DNA of 64,000 nt from positions 10,434,931-10,498,930 of the forward strand of contig NC_135555.1 of NCBI RefSeq assembly GCF_964340395.1. The letters are read 5' to 3'. Both the position numbers and the translations under genes were made by a program. The DNA is from Glandiceps talaboti (Eukaryota > Hemichordata > Enteropneusta > Spengelidae). Of the stretch, positions 1-12,471 are shown piece by piece; within the stretch, counting starts at the first letter, position 1, and the number at the start of each line of letters is the position of its first letter. Below the pieces are notes generated by a model, which was given only the letters and a program-made list of their open reading frames with translations, was not told the DNA's origin and made no database searches.

Positions 1-321
1 CTCAATGTCACATGTCCGTTATCCTTTAAATTACACATAGGGCCCTACTACACATAATAAATAGTACACAACAATGCCTTAGTTGTTGTCTTTCTTTGCT
101 ATTTGTTTTAATATTTGCCTCTTAAAAAAATATGTACCAATCCTTAGCGGTAACTGTTGAATCCTACTCATTAGCTGCCTCCAAAATAGTAATGAGAGAA
201 TGTTATTTATAGTTATTAACTTGTTGAAATGAAGAGTACTGTGATTACTAATCTTGGGTATATGCTTTATCTCCTGTTGTAGATAATGACATTGGTAGAA
301 GCTGTTATGGTTTACTACAAG
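1..321. other. TENT4 intron, partial
   Basis: This is the upstream intron of the TENT4 gene entering the window, AT-rich and without a recognisable exon. It ends with the acceptor TTTACTACAAG at about 311-321, just before the first visible coding exon. Nothing else was recognised in it. Confidence 0.55.
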
Positions 322-466
322 TGAAGCAGGCATTTGACTATGCGTACTGTGTACTCAGTAAGGCTGTCTTACACCCTAGCAATGGCCACAGGTATGTAAA
401 TATAGAAATACGCACACACGCACACATGCACACACGCACATACACACACACGCATACACACGCACA

Positions 467-497
<31 letters not shown>

Positions 498-627
498 TCA
501 CATGCGCGCACACACACACACTCTTACATACACATATGTACATACATACCTACCCACAGATGCACACACACACACACACACACATACACACTCACATACA
601 CATACACACATACATACATACATATGC

Positions 628-668
<41 letters not shown>

Positions 669-2249
669 TTTACTGCAGACACACACACACGCACTTCTGC
701 TAATCTTTGCAAAAATTGTAATGAGATTGTGTTTGCTTTGCAGTATCTTAGGCCGCATCATCAGAATAACAGAGGAAGTGGTGACATACAGGGGCTGGAT
801 ACAGGAAACATGGGCCCTCAAAGTCACACCCCCACCACCACCGCCACAACAGCAGCAGCAGCAGCAGCAACAACAACAACAACAACCTCAACCTACGTAT
901 GCTGCAGTTGCTATGAGAACTGCCACAGGTGATCAGAATAGGCTTGTTGAATCCTCACCAAATTCCTCAGAAGCTGATAGTAGCAGTAGTAACAGCAGCT
1001 ACAGCAGTGGCAGCAACAACTCGTCTATATCCGGGGAAAGTTCACCGGCATCATCGGTAACCTCATCAGGGTCATCATCATGCAGTGACACAGTAAGTTT
1101 GGCGCAATAATCTTTCATACTTCAGTTTGGCACCCCAGGTACTGTAACAGGAACATTTGTTTTTGGAAATTTTTGCATGTTGAAAAATACATCTAATGTT
1201 TATTGTAAATGGTTACGGTCTATTAAGTATCAAAGATACTGTATAGTTATTTTTCTGTGTAAAGTAAGACTAAAGATACCATAGAAAGTAGCCTGTCATG
1301 TCTTTGACACATGGCAGTGTACTACTTGTTATATTGTCTTCAATTCTAGAAACTAAAACTATTCTCTGGTAGATGTGATGGAGTCTGATCCATAATACTG
1401 TCAACATTTCTTGTACAAAGTCATCAATGATAAATTATGGAGAATGAATGAGTGGTGTGTACCATACTTCAGATATTGCACTGCATGAGGGCAATGTGTA
1501 TTTTCGTACATAAGGTTAAGAATGTGGCGACCAAAGTTTTAACTTTTTTTTTTTTTTTTTACCTTCCACAGGAATCTGAACCTTCTTCAGCACCAAAGAC
1601 TTCCCATTCAGGATCAAGTACCAGCATTAACAGTTGCAGTATTGAGTTGAAACTGAATAACAACAACAACAACATTGATAAACCTGCTACCAAACCTACT
1701 ACTACACAAACCAATACTACTACAACTACTGCTACTACTACTACTACTCTATCGAGTAATGAGACTGTATCTGTAACTGTACAACAGCAAACACCACAAC
1801 ACCAACAACAACAACAAAATCACCGGCGTGTTGCATCTCCACAGCACAGACACCATCACCATCATCACAACCACCACCACCATAACCATCACCATCACCA
1901 CCAACAGCAACAACAACAACCACAACCACAACCACAACCACAACCACAGCAACAGAAACAGCAGGTGAAATCCCAGGGACAAACACCAGCTCAAAGTGAA
2001 GCTAAATCTGAAGCACAGGAGAGCCAACAACAGAAGTTGGCAACCCAGCCACTTCAACAACAACAGCCACAACAATCACATCAGTCTCACCAGTCAACAA
2101 GGAGGACTTACAGAAGTTATAAGAACCAGCAATATTACTCCCAGCCCCAACAACAGGGTAGTAACAGCTATGCTAACAACAATAACAACACAAATAAGAG
2201 GAACAAAAGGAAAAAGAAAGAAAACAGTGTCAACGTTAACAGTCGGTAG
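322..2249 (+). CDS. TENT4: TENT4-type non-canonical poly(A) polymerase (PAPD5/PAPD7), C-terminal exons
   Basis: Coding exons are 322-391, 744-1092 and 1572-2249 (stop TAG); the 5' exons lie outside the window. The first exon reads VKQAFDYAYCVLSKAV, matching the end of the PAP-associated domain of PAPD5/PAPD7. The second continues SILGRIIRITEEVVTYRGWI, the conserved segment after that domain. Joins are in phase: ACAG/GTATGT to TTGCAG (AG|T makes Ser) and ACA/GTAAGT to CCACAG at phase 0. After residue W the protein becomes low complexity: Pro and Gln runs, Ser-rich, then Asn, Thr, Gln and His runs. It ends in a basic patch, NKRNKRKKKE, like the Lys/Arg-rich RNA-binding tail of vertebrate PAPD5. 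The family adds A-rich or mixed tails to RNAs in the nucleus (TRAMP-like function) and to mRNAs. The catalytic nucleotidyltransferase domain is not in this window. The poly-Gln/His stretch is far longer than in vertebrates. Confidence 0.87.
403..691. repeat. (CA)n / (CATA)n microsatellite in TENT4 intron
   Basis: An imperfect CA, CATA and CACG array fills most of the intron between the 322-391 and 744-1092 exons. It opens all three + frames and three - frames as His/Thr-rich or Cys/Val-rich ORFs, which are artefacts of the repeat. Confidence 0.95.
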
Positions 2250-5200
2250 GAATGACTTGTCGGCCATCTATTGGGCCCACACAAACACTAGTATGAGTAC
2301 CTTGTGTGCATAAGATGTCGAGTGCAATATCCAACTATGGTTGTCAATTTTTTTTAGTTTTCCAAAGTTGGTTGCTCTTTCCTTGGGAACATGCCTAAAT
2401 GACGAACTCTTTTTGATCAATCAGCGATCCTATCGCCAGAGAGAATATATTCAAAGAATGATTGGAGTAAGAGAGTTCTACGTTTGGAAAGTTTTCCGTT
2501 ACTGTTTGAAGTCCAGAAGACTCCACGGATTTTGATAAACCGCATCATGTTTGTGAGAGAAGAAAAAAAAAAGAGTGGTTGGGATCGTTATATAAAAGGC
2601 TAATCATGGAAAAGACAAGACTGCACTCCAAGTGAACAAAAAGAGGGAAACGGAGAAAAAAAAAAGATTATGTCGTGACCGGTTCTGATTTAGAACTGAC
2701 TGACCAAAGCTCATTTAAGATAGGGACATGCGTGTCAGTGTCAAGTGATTTCAAAGAAAACTTAAAAGATGCCTTATAACTGTATGTTTACAAAGAAACA
2801 AATATACCAGACTACTGTTCTCTGAAGATCATCAACTCAACAAGTAAACAAGTATCTATGGTTCTACATTTTGTCAGAACACCCTAAGAAACCCTGTGCA
2901 ATGCACATCACAAGTCAGATCTTCCCATGTTAATAGCATTGCTGTATAAACTGAAATAAAAAAAAAAGGGGAGAAAATAAATGTATGAAATCGTATCCTA
3001 TCCTTCCAGCCAACCATTGTGGTAACGGCCCATGGATTTTATTCTCACATGGGTCAATCTAACGATAGGTATATGGGGATAGGTTTCCAAGTTGTTATTT
3101 TCAACCTAAGATTTTTTTTTTTTAATTTACACTTTTATGTACTTAGGTACGCAACAAAACAGCCTTCCTCCTTGGAAACAGAGAGGTTCTTGTAAAGTTT
3201 AAAATGGGGAGGTGAAAGCAGTGATTGGTGCTAGCTATGCTGTAGACAGGGAAATTGCAAGAGTTCCCCCCTCCATATTATGGAATTACTAAATCATCTG
3301 ACCGTTATTCCTTGTATTAGAAGGGGGAAGCACACACAGGAGTTCTGGCCGTAGGCTACTGTCGACCCTGTATGATCCAATTTCTCAGTTCTCAGCATAG
3401 TGGTATGTTCGTTTGCTGTAATATCGAGTCAAGAGGTACGGATGTAACTGTGTGTGAATGAAAGTGGAAGGCAAGACTTATTTGTCATGTCTTTTAACTG
3501 TAAGGAAGAGAGAGACTCTGAAAGGAAAAAAAAAATTATATAATATGATACCATTGTAAATAGCAATTGATCAGATATACTCGTACTGCTGTATTTTACA
3601 CAGCCTGAAATATTGAAACTCTCGGAAAGCAGATCTCCTCGCTTTCTGGGTTGAAGTAAGTGCTAAACCAATGATCCAAAAAGTGCAAGAATATTTTTTT
3701 TTCGACTATGTCAGTCTGATTCAGTTACTTGTTTATATGTAATTATATTGAATGTAAAGGGAAAAAAAACGATGCCTTGTATCATATGATATGCAATCTA
3801 AGATTATGTTATTCATTGTTCTCATTATAGGATGTAGGCTTGTGGGTTTTTTTTCTTTTCGTTTCATTTTTTTTTTTTTTTTCGTTTTTCTTTTTTTGTT
3901 TATAATGTTACGCTCATTTGTTGCGTTCCATTATGATGTCAAGACATGGCAATCAAAAGCCAAATCGCAGGGTGTACATTTTATTGTTTTTTTTGTTCTT
4001 CATCAAATCTTATCTTACGTTGCAATATCAAAGAGACTGGACAACTTGTGTTTTTTTTTGTTTTTTTTTGTTCCTGTGTATTGTGACATGAAGACAGTGC
4101 TTTTGTTGAAACACACTTTTTCCAATGTTTGCACCTGTATTTCTTTGTCATTATAAAAAAAACTGATGTTACATTTGCATATTGTCAAGAGATTGGAAGA
4201 AAAAAAATGTTATTTTATGTAGAATTTTAGGCAACTCTGTGTAGTTTTAAAAACAAAAAAAACTTTGATACAAAAAATGTCTTTAAAAAAAATGGAAGAA
4301 AAAAATTTTTAAGACGGATAGTGACAAATCATGGTGTACGGAAAAGAGTGGATGCTGTAACCAAAAAAATGTATAATATTTAGACCTTTTTTTCTTTTTT
4401 GAGAAAAAAGAACCACATGTACATTATACTGTATTACTTACTCACTTGGCCTAAATGTCTCTGTATATCGTCTCAGTGTTTGTTTTAGTACATACATACC
4501 AGTGGGCTTGACAACCCAAGTACAATATTTTGTTGTGTTGTGTTGAATTCAGCCGTGTTTCCTGGTATTTTCCCTATGATGTGGAAAGTAACAATTTTAG
4601 CATGTATTGTGATCAGCTTGTTGATTTGAAAGAAGGTGAGAGAGGAGGGAACTGGGGTTTGAAAGGTGGGGGAGGGGGGGGGGGTTTGAAGTTTGGAGAG
4701 ATTAAGCTACTTTGTCGGTATTAAGTAAAGAACACATTCACAGTCGTTTTACTTTTGAAACTGGTATTACCATTGCATTTCAAATAAAATTAAAATGGCC
4801 AGTTTCAAAAATAGGGTACCCTGGTGGAGAGTCAGTGAATGTAGAGAATTGCAAGCTTGGGCCTGGTAATCTGTATACTGCCATCTATATATAGGACACT
4901 TCCTTATTTGGTGACTATATACCCTTTTCCTGATCTCACAGGTCATGTTTTGGTTGTGTATGGCAGTCACAAGGCATTGTAACACAACAGTAATCATCAT
5001 GAAATGTTACATTGTAAACACGTATCCATGCCTAGCCTTGCCTTCACAAATTTTCCACTGCCTTGCATTCAATTTGGCGGCATTTCTTATAAATAGAACG
5101 TTACACTTTAAGACTTATTCCTATAATTTACTCAAAACTGTTATATTTTGAAAGGAGCAGATTTCTAAAAATGTTTATGAATTACCGTCGTAACATCCCA

Positions 5201-6600
5201 AAACAATGACTATGGTAAAATTGGGGCATTTTTGTTTTCTCACTGTCATTTACTTTGCAGAAAGTGTAAGGGGCTCAGTGCCTAGTAATGTTTCGATTAG
5301 CACCTTGCACTTCAGCCAGGGGGACAGAAATGTATATTTTGATTATTATTTTTTTTTCCAGTCAGTGTGTATGTAAACAAAAATATGTATACCTGATATG
5401 TCTGGTCAGTGTATTTAAAAAAAAAGTATGTATACTTGAATATAATGATAAATTCTGCTTGTTGAACTTTGATGTACTTAGCAAGTTAGAGCTCCAATTT
5501 ATTTGTGATTTCGTACTGTTTTGCTGCAACGTATATAACGTTGTTATCTTCGTTTTTTTCAAAGACTACGTTTATTTCTAAGTGAAGTTGCATGAATTTG
5601 CGGGGGGTTTTCAGAGTGTTATGTATGTTATGTGACAGTAACCTAAAAACAGACAAAACAAACAAAAAACCAAAAAAAAAATATCCAAAACCAACCCACA
5701 CTTTCTATGATATATATGTACAACCACCTAAAAGGACCACAGATCCCTGGAAACGGCTCATTCCCTGGAATTCTCAAACCACCAAACTGGTGATCTGAGC
5801 TGGAAAAACAGAGTACATGAATTTATCGAAATGACATGCAACAATGTGATATACCATGTTGTGATTACAAGTATAAGAAATTAATACTCTACCATTGGAT
5901 TAGATTTGATGGCAAGTTTAAGATAAACTTATAAGACATTGATGATAAACAACGTCATTTGTATTCAAAAAATGGAAAGAGGATGTATATTTTCTGTGGG
6001 TAGCTGTCACAAATTGTTAACGCGTCTTTGTATAGTGTGGATTCCATTGATGACAAACACATACTATTACATGCATTGAGTGGACAGACATATGTCCTGC
6101 CATGTATGTATGTGTAATAGCCCATAGCATAAACTGTAATTACAAAAAAAAAACCAAGTATATAGTCATAAGATCTCAACAAAATCATTTCTATATAGGT
6201 GACTGTTATGTTTACTACGTATTTGCAAACTTTGATCGAGTTCATGCCATTCCAAACCTGTTCAGTTTTTTGTCCACAAGACCTGTTTTGTTTTCAACCC
6301 TTCTGTGAATGTCCTAATCAACCTTGCTCAGTGTACGTATTTTGACATTTGATCAGTTTTACTTTTTTTTTTCTTTTACCTGTTTTAATGTCTCATCATG
6401 GATTTTTAAATTCAATCATAACGCCTGTACAGTCAACCAGAAACTCCGCTTATCATATGTACCTAGCCAACAAACCAAAAAAAAAAATACTGTAATTTTT
6501 CCAAATAACCATTTTATAATCACAAGAAGTGTTTTTTTTTCTTGACTGTTATCCTTGTATATGTGTAGAGGCCGATCTTTTTAAGAGACAATAAAGATTA
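2250..6600 (+). other. Probable long 3' UTR of TENT4
   Basis: About 4.3 kb of A/T-run-rich sequence follows the TENT4 stop without a convincing coding exon. A good polyadenylation hexamer AATAAA lies at 6590-6595; an earlier A-rich candidate is near 2953. Long 3' UTRs are known for vertebrate PAPD5/PAPD7. The transcript end is inferred, not seen. Confidence 0.5.
6590..6595 (+). terminator. Candidate polyadenylation signal AATAAA (TENT4)
   Basis: AATAAA in the context GAGACAATAAAGATT, followed by a T-rich stretch, is the best candidate 3' end for the TENT4 transcript. Confidence 0.45.
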
Positions 6601-6631
6601 TTCTTTTTTCTCAGAAAAATACCGTGATGAC

Positions 6632-7046
6632 TTGTCAGTTTTGTCACTGGAGAAGTTGGTGGTGTGTTATATTGTTATGTTAAAGTAGAACGTGCCTCAC
6701 AAATGTATGCTTTCAACTTTTTCTGCTACTTTGTTCAAGAAAACGCCAATCTGATTGAAATCTGATGTGGTGAATACAGCTTAATTTCTTTATTTACGCG
6801 ATCACTCCTGGAACAAATGAAACGAAAACACGACAATAAACAAAGGAAATTGAGGTAAATAAAGAAATTGAGCCGTATTCACCACATCAGATTTTAATCA
6901 GATTGAGAAAACTCAAACCCATTCTTGGATCTAATTGTCAGTTTTGTCAGTGGAGAAGTTGGTGGCATGTTACATTGTTATGTTGAAGTAGATCACGCCT
7001 CATAATAAACACTTTCAACTTTTTCTGTTACTTTTGTCAAGAAAAC
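6632..7046. repeat. Direct repeat pair (6632-6744 and 6935-7046)
   Basis: Two diverged copies share TTGTCAGTTTTGTCA at the start and TTTCAACTTTTTCTG then CAAGAAAAC at the end. They are about 300 bp apart, and a foldback element sits immediately after the first copy. Confidence 0.8.
6748..6904. mobile_element. Foldback / MITE-like element A
   Basis: This 157-bp element has terminal inverted repeats of about 45-50 bp. The left end begins AATCTGATTGAAATCTGATG and the right end is its near-exact complement, ending TTTTAATCAGATT. The inner arms (AATTTCTTTATTTA) also pair. It has no coding capacity. The same outer 25 bp recur at 7970-8106 and, as a single end, at 30403-30422. Confidence 0.8.
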
Positions 7047-7969
7047 TTTAACCCATTCTCAGTGCAAATCAAGGAGAAAAAGGAGGGGTCACCATACAAA
7101 CTTTTAAAATAGAGGTCAAAATGATATCAGTCAATTTAAAATCCAATATGGCCGCCGGCTGTATTAATGCTGGGGAAAATAAAGGATAGTTGATTGCCTT
7201 GAAAATGAAACAGTGAACCTCCAAATATCTTTAAATATTTCAAAAGGGCTAGGAACAAGCTTTCATATGAAGAAGTTGGAGAGGTTTTAAGAACTTTTTC
7301 AGGGAAATGGTCTACCAGGGTGCATTCTATGGGGGGTGGGGAGGCGTTGTTGTACTTCTGACTAGTTTGTCAGTTAGAATAAGTGATCAATAAGCATGAC
7401 AGATTCTTTTAATTTGCACTTGTGTGTGTGTGTTTCTGCTGTACATTCATTTGTTTCACTTCTACAGCCCCAAAAAACCACAATCATACAAATACCCAGA
7501 GTACACCACACTTGTAACCGCATGTCATGATTTTCCATCATACAAAAGGTAGTATGTTATTAAGTTAAATGTATTGTCGCCATGGTAACTAAAAACTTAT
7601 AAACTCGGTGAAGGGCCACCTATGTCACTTTATTCTACTAGCAAACTTAGTACATGAAAACAACGTCAGGGTAGGTCAGTCAGACCTTGCGAATCACATT
7701 TTCTTTCAGTTGTCACTTGAGGGCGTCCTTTACCTACATGCCACTTGAGGGCATCCTTTACCTACATGCCACTGGCAAGGCAGTTATGGTTTTATCAAGA
7801 ATATAGAGCAATCTCGTACTCCTGGAGTATTTCATACTGTAGCTCACCTTATATCTCTTGTCTGGATACAACCAATGTGTGTGTGTGTGTGTGTGTACTT
7901 GAAATTGTTATCATATGTACAGATGATAGAATAACAATTTTATGGTGAGGTAGTGTGAGGATGGGGGGC

Positions 7970-8106
7970 AATCTAAAATCTGATGTGGTGAAAGCGGCTA
8001 GATGCCTATATTTAGCTCTACTTCCATCATTTTGCGGAAATATGATGGAAATAGAGCTAAATAGAGGCATCTAACTGCTTTCACAACATCAGATTGTAAT
8101 CAGATT
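7970..8106. mobile_element. Foldback / MITE-like element B
   Basis: This 137-bp hairpin shares the AAATCTGATGTGGTGAA outer terminus with element A, but its inner arms differ (TTTAGCTCTA pairs with TAGAGCTAAA). A short direct repeat, AGGATGGGG, lies at about 7958 and 8108 on either side and may be a target-site duplication. Confidence 0.75.
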
Positions 8107-8505
8107 AAGGATGGGGTTGAACCACCATGACTAAGTTTGGCAACAGAACTTGAATTTTTATAGCTCTTTCATAAAAACACAAAGCTTGACATACCCTCAT
8201 CCACTTTTACTAACACTGTTTTATTTCAAGCCCGACAATCTACATTCCTGCACTTCTGTTTGTCAGATAGCTGAAATTGAAAACCCTAGTAACAGTAACT
8301 GTACTTTGTTTATGTTGATGTACTTGTTGTGGTATGTGAGGTCACCAAATGATCAATCCATAGTACTATCTCCAATTGTTAAAAAGCTGCACTAGCTGTA
8401 ATCAATCAGACAGCCAACAATATATTGACTGAAAAATTGTTAAAATCCCAATAATGAGAAATAGTACATGTCAATTGAGGTCTGTTTTATCTACAAATAG
8501 CATAG

Positions 8506-8738
8506 TACAATGAGTAACACTGAAGTAAAACACTTTCTCTATGTGCTACATTCATTTATAGCACTCACATCAAGTGTAAAAGTATACGGTTTCAATTGGT
8601 TTATTAACAAGCCCAGCATGTGGCCTTTCTAATGTGGTCAATTAGTAAATGAAACAGTATACTTTCACACTTGATATGGACGATATAAATGATTATGGTA
8701 CATACAAAAAATGCTTTACTTTGGTGTTATGGGTTGTA
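8506..8738. mobile_element. MITE-like element, family 2 copy 1
   Basis: This 233-bp element has nested inverted repeats. Outer ends resemble TAACACTGAAGTAAAACA and its complement. Inner arms are ATCAAGTGTAAAAGTATAC and GTATACTTTCACACTTGAT. A second copy in the same orientation lies at 28275-28502 in GPI intron 1. No ORF was recognised. Confidence 0.85.
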
Positions 8739-9524
8739 ATATGATGAAATCATGATTTGTTGGGGGTGCTTAGATTGGATTGGACAGTTATACAAATATG
8801 TTTACCCACGGGTGATTCAATACTGTTCATAGTGTATGATAATATGACTAAGTCATGCTATCTAACAACAGTTTCAAATAATGTTTCATTTGTGGCTAGT
8901 GTAGATAGCTTTATCATATGATTGAATAGTCTAGACTGTTTAATTGTACATACATCAAATCAGTGTACATGTACTGTCACTAAGTACTTGTAGACTGGTA
9001 GTTATACTTTCTACGAAAGTTTTCAGAAATTTTTCCAATGAGTAAAATAACAAAGACAACAACACGGCTACAGCAACTGAGGCTTTACAAATACAAAGGG
9101 TAGGGGCTTAATACATTATTGAACCAATTTCTGCAGTTGTTCACTTCAATGTTTTTTTTATACAATATGTAATATTATACCATGCATGAGGCAGGTTCAA
9201 CACAAAATATGGAATACATATTCTGGTCATTCTGCGTCACGACAATGCGCGTCTATGCCACGACAACACATGTCTACATCACTGGTTCTGCTGTGTTTGA
9301 CATATGAGTCAAAACGCTCAAAATTGCCATTACTTTCCTCGATTTTTTTGCTGGTGATGGTACAATTATAGTCCCTATATTTTGCTTCATTCAGCCAGAA
9401 AATACTTGTGTCCTAAAGGGTTATCATCACTCGGCTTAGCAACTCGTAGTGACAAGGGCCCCTTAGGTCACTCATATTTTCCTTGGCTGAACGAAGACAA
9501 ATATTGGGGAGTGACATCTAAATA

Positions 9525-10970
9525 TTATACTTCAATATTAGAATATGACTTCCGTGCTTTGGCATTCACTCTGGATAACAGTGATCCTAGTTGTTTTCCG
9601 GGACCAATTTCAAAGCTATGTGGGAAAGCCAGTCCTTGCTCTCTCTCATAGATGTAATGCATAGTTTGTTCCCACATTACCGGTTTAGCTATTTGTTCCG
9701 TCAATAGTTTTAATATTGAGTGCTGGTTTCTGTATGGTTTTCCACTCACATTAGCATGTACCTGTATAGCAGGTTTATCGAATGTAATGTTCATGGCAGC
9801 TTTGCTGAAGGCTGGCTGGGCTGGCTGCATCAGAGATGTATGGAATGCTCCACTAACGGGAAGACGTTTCACATTCCGAAGGTAGAATTCCTTGGCATTG
9901 TCTGAAATAAACTGAAGTGCCTGCAATGGAAAATAAACGTGATATGTTATTTATTGTTGCCAATAGTTTCAATTCAGTTTTCTAAGATATAGATGCAAAT
10001 GTTGTAAAACTATTAAGCCGCTTTGCTCCAATGGTTAAACATGTCCCTATGCTACAGTACGCAACAATTGCTGCCAAAACTTCTGGTCCAAAAGGCTGCT
10101 TTGAAACACAGCACTCCTTGTGGCCAAATTAGATAATCTTTTGTTTTTCTGATAACTGGAATATGAGAACAATAGCAACAACAGCAAAAAGAACAATGAC
10201 TAAGCAGGAGAATCCATATACATGTAATCTGTGATAAAATATCTTTGAAAACATCCTGACACCTACCTCGATATTTCCAGCAATGACTCTACCATCTGGG
10301 AACAAGTAGTTTGCAATATTACAGACAGGTTTGGACATTCCAACAACTTTCTCACAGTAATGCTTAGCTTCAGCACACACAAACTTAAACCTGGTTTGAG
10401 GTCTTCCCATCACTGATATCATCCCACTAGGAACTGCCTCTGAGGCTCTCTGCATTGCTTCTGCCCTCACTTTCACCAGTCTCAGAGCTGTGATGTCATT
10501 AAAAAAAATTGAAAGTTATGAAATATAAAATTGAGACAACTGTAACTGTTAAGATGTTGTATTTCAGTTTTGAATGATACTTGTTTATCTTGGTATATTT
10601 GCTGAAATATATGATTATTGGAATAGAAAGTGGTCAAAGGATTCCTGTCTTAGTATGTTATTCTAACTTGAAGTAAACAACTGCATTCCACAGTACACAC
10701 TCAAGCAAGTGTTGACAATCTCAGTTGAACCAACATTTTCAAAATAACAATATGACATCAAAGAGCACAGCAGATTGGATGATTTTAGCCAATAGCATTG
10801 CAACTTACTTATTGAAAATCACAACTGAAATTGGGGAGTAATTGCATGGTACAGACAATGGCCGGACTAAAAAAACTTGCAGAAGTTGTCAGTCAGAGCA
10901 CATCTGTAGTTACATTGGTCAATTCTTGTAGGGGTACATTCACATATTCATTCCTGAGGGGCAAGTGGTG

Positions 10971-11021
<51 letters not shown>

Positions 11022-12231
11022 TACATACATACATAACATACAAATGTATCTTACCGTCTTCAAATTTGATGACTCCAGCAAAGACTAAAGCAGCAAACTC
11101 TCCAACACTAAAACCTGCTGCAGCGGCACAGTTCTCTATCGCCTAGAATCACAAGTGAAATATATGTTAAGTGTCAGTCAACACTATAAAGATAGTGTCT
11201 ATTGACAAATGCTTGTCAATGACCAATTTTAACCACACTATGTCTATCAACAAGACAATATTGCTCTTGACAAGCAGGACACTTTTATAAAGTTTGACTA
11301 TTCCTGAAGTTTGTTTGATGACAGTGTAATTTTATCACAAAACTCACACATTGATATGTGAGGTCCCCCTTTGAACAGGAATATGAATAACTCCACTCAT
11401 GAAATATAAAAGTGTCATGATTAAATCGTGGAGATATACTCCCCTCATATACCTCCATGATAAAATTAAATTTAATATTTAATTGTTTCCGTGCCCAGAC
11501 TTTCAGAAATGTCTAGAAAATTGTTCAAATTCTTCATGAATTCAATAATATAATAAAATACAGCATGTTACTTCTTCAATTCTACCTACCCAGGGATTAT
11601 CATGTTGTAATTTTTGAAGCCCAGCCATTGATGTTACAAACACAGCAGGCTGGCAGTGTATAGTTTTATCCAATTCTTCCTTCGGTCCCTCTAAGCACAA
11701 TTTAAGAATATCATATCCTAAGATTTCAGAGGAAGCCTGGTAAATTTCTTTTACATTTGGGTATCCGAGAAGTTTGTCTCCCATTCCAACGAACTGTGCT
11801 CCCTGGCCTGGAAACAACACGATGCTCTTTTCTGACGGGTCGATCACAGGTCTGTCTCGTTTCTCGATAGTTTGTAAAACGGGACCGGATTTATCGGTGA
11901 ATAACTCTGAAGGCAGCTTCTCAAAGTCTATTTCCTCTGAACTCTCTTTCTCAGTTTGAGCAGAATCAAGCAGTGACTTGATGTTACCATGAGTTTTGTC
12001 GGACAGCTGATCATCAACTTCATGAAGCTCCAGGGTCGCCTTCGCATCCTGTCCTGCGGAGTCAGAATCTGATTTCGAACACATGTATCGGGCGGCACGG
12101 GTTGTTTCCGTGTCTACAGAAACCTTCCTATTGGTAAATACATGACTGTAATTCGAACATATCCTGAAACATCGCGAAAACGTCCTAAAATCAACCGAAC
12201 TCCATGCACATCTTTTCAAAATCGCTGCCAT
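9525..12231 (-). CDS. MCAT: Malonyl-CoA:ACP transacylase, mitochondrial
   Basis: Four exons on the - strand: 12231-11590, 11142-11055, 10487-10267 and 9920-9525 (stop), phases 0, 1 and 0, giving 448 aa. The enzyme moves malonyl groups from CoA to mitochondrial ACP for type II fatty-acid synthesis. Exon 1 has an Arg-rich, acid-poor N-terminus (MAAILKRCAW...) expected of a mitochondrial presequence. It then carries the acyltransferase start FPGQGAQFVGMG. Exon 2 carries the nucleophile-elbow motif GFSVGE (catalytic Ser). Exon 3 has RAEAMQ, whose Arg binds the malonyl carboxylate in this family. Exon 4 has PVSGAFHT, with the catalytic His, and EIGPGKQLG near the end. The four-exon layout agrees with the vertebrate gene. 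The acidic region before FPGQGAQ is longer than in the human protein (about 390 aa). The ATG at 12231 is chosen because it starts the presequence. Confidence 0.95.
10971..11020. repeat. (CAA)n microsatellite in MCAT intron
   Basis: About 17 uninterrupted CAA units, followed by CATA repeats, lie 35 bp from the donor of MCAT exon 2 on the downstream side. In the MCAT pre-mRNA this reads as (UUG)n. Confidence 0.95.
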
Positions 12232-12471
12232 GTTGCGTTGACCTTTAACCTATACGCCCTCAATTACAGACTTATGACCTCCCTTTGTTTTTACAGACTT
12301 GTGACCTCCCTTTGTTTTTAATCACTTAGCTGATCGATATGTATAAAGTTTTGAATTACTGCATTCACATAGGAGATCATTTTGCTACAAAAATTGTACA
12401 TAATGACAATTACAGTGATTAAAATCACCAGGAATAAAAATTACGAAGCAAAATTTTTTATAGGTGCCAAC

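Larger units (their letters stand above)
6601..9524. other. Intergenic region between convergent TENT4 and MCAT
   Basis: No credible coding exon is seen. The region holds a 113-bp direct repeat pair, two foldback elements with a shared terminal repeat, a 31-bp duplication at about 7700-7765, a short (GT)n at about 7878-7897 and a larger MITE-like element at 8506-8738. The rest is AT-rich unique-looking sequence. Confidence 0.6.

Noticed and set aside
321-932. Long His/Thr-rich ORF through the CA repeat
   Set aside because: It is read-through of a (CA)n microsatellite in an intron. Only 322-391 is coding, and the frame from 744 differs.
3791-4156. Phe-rich 121-codon ORF that looks membrane-like
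   Set aside because: It is made by T-runs in the TENT4 3' UTR; there is no conserved motif.
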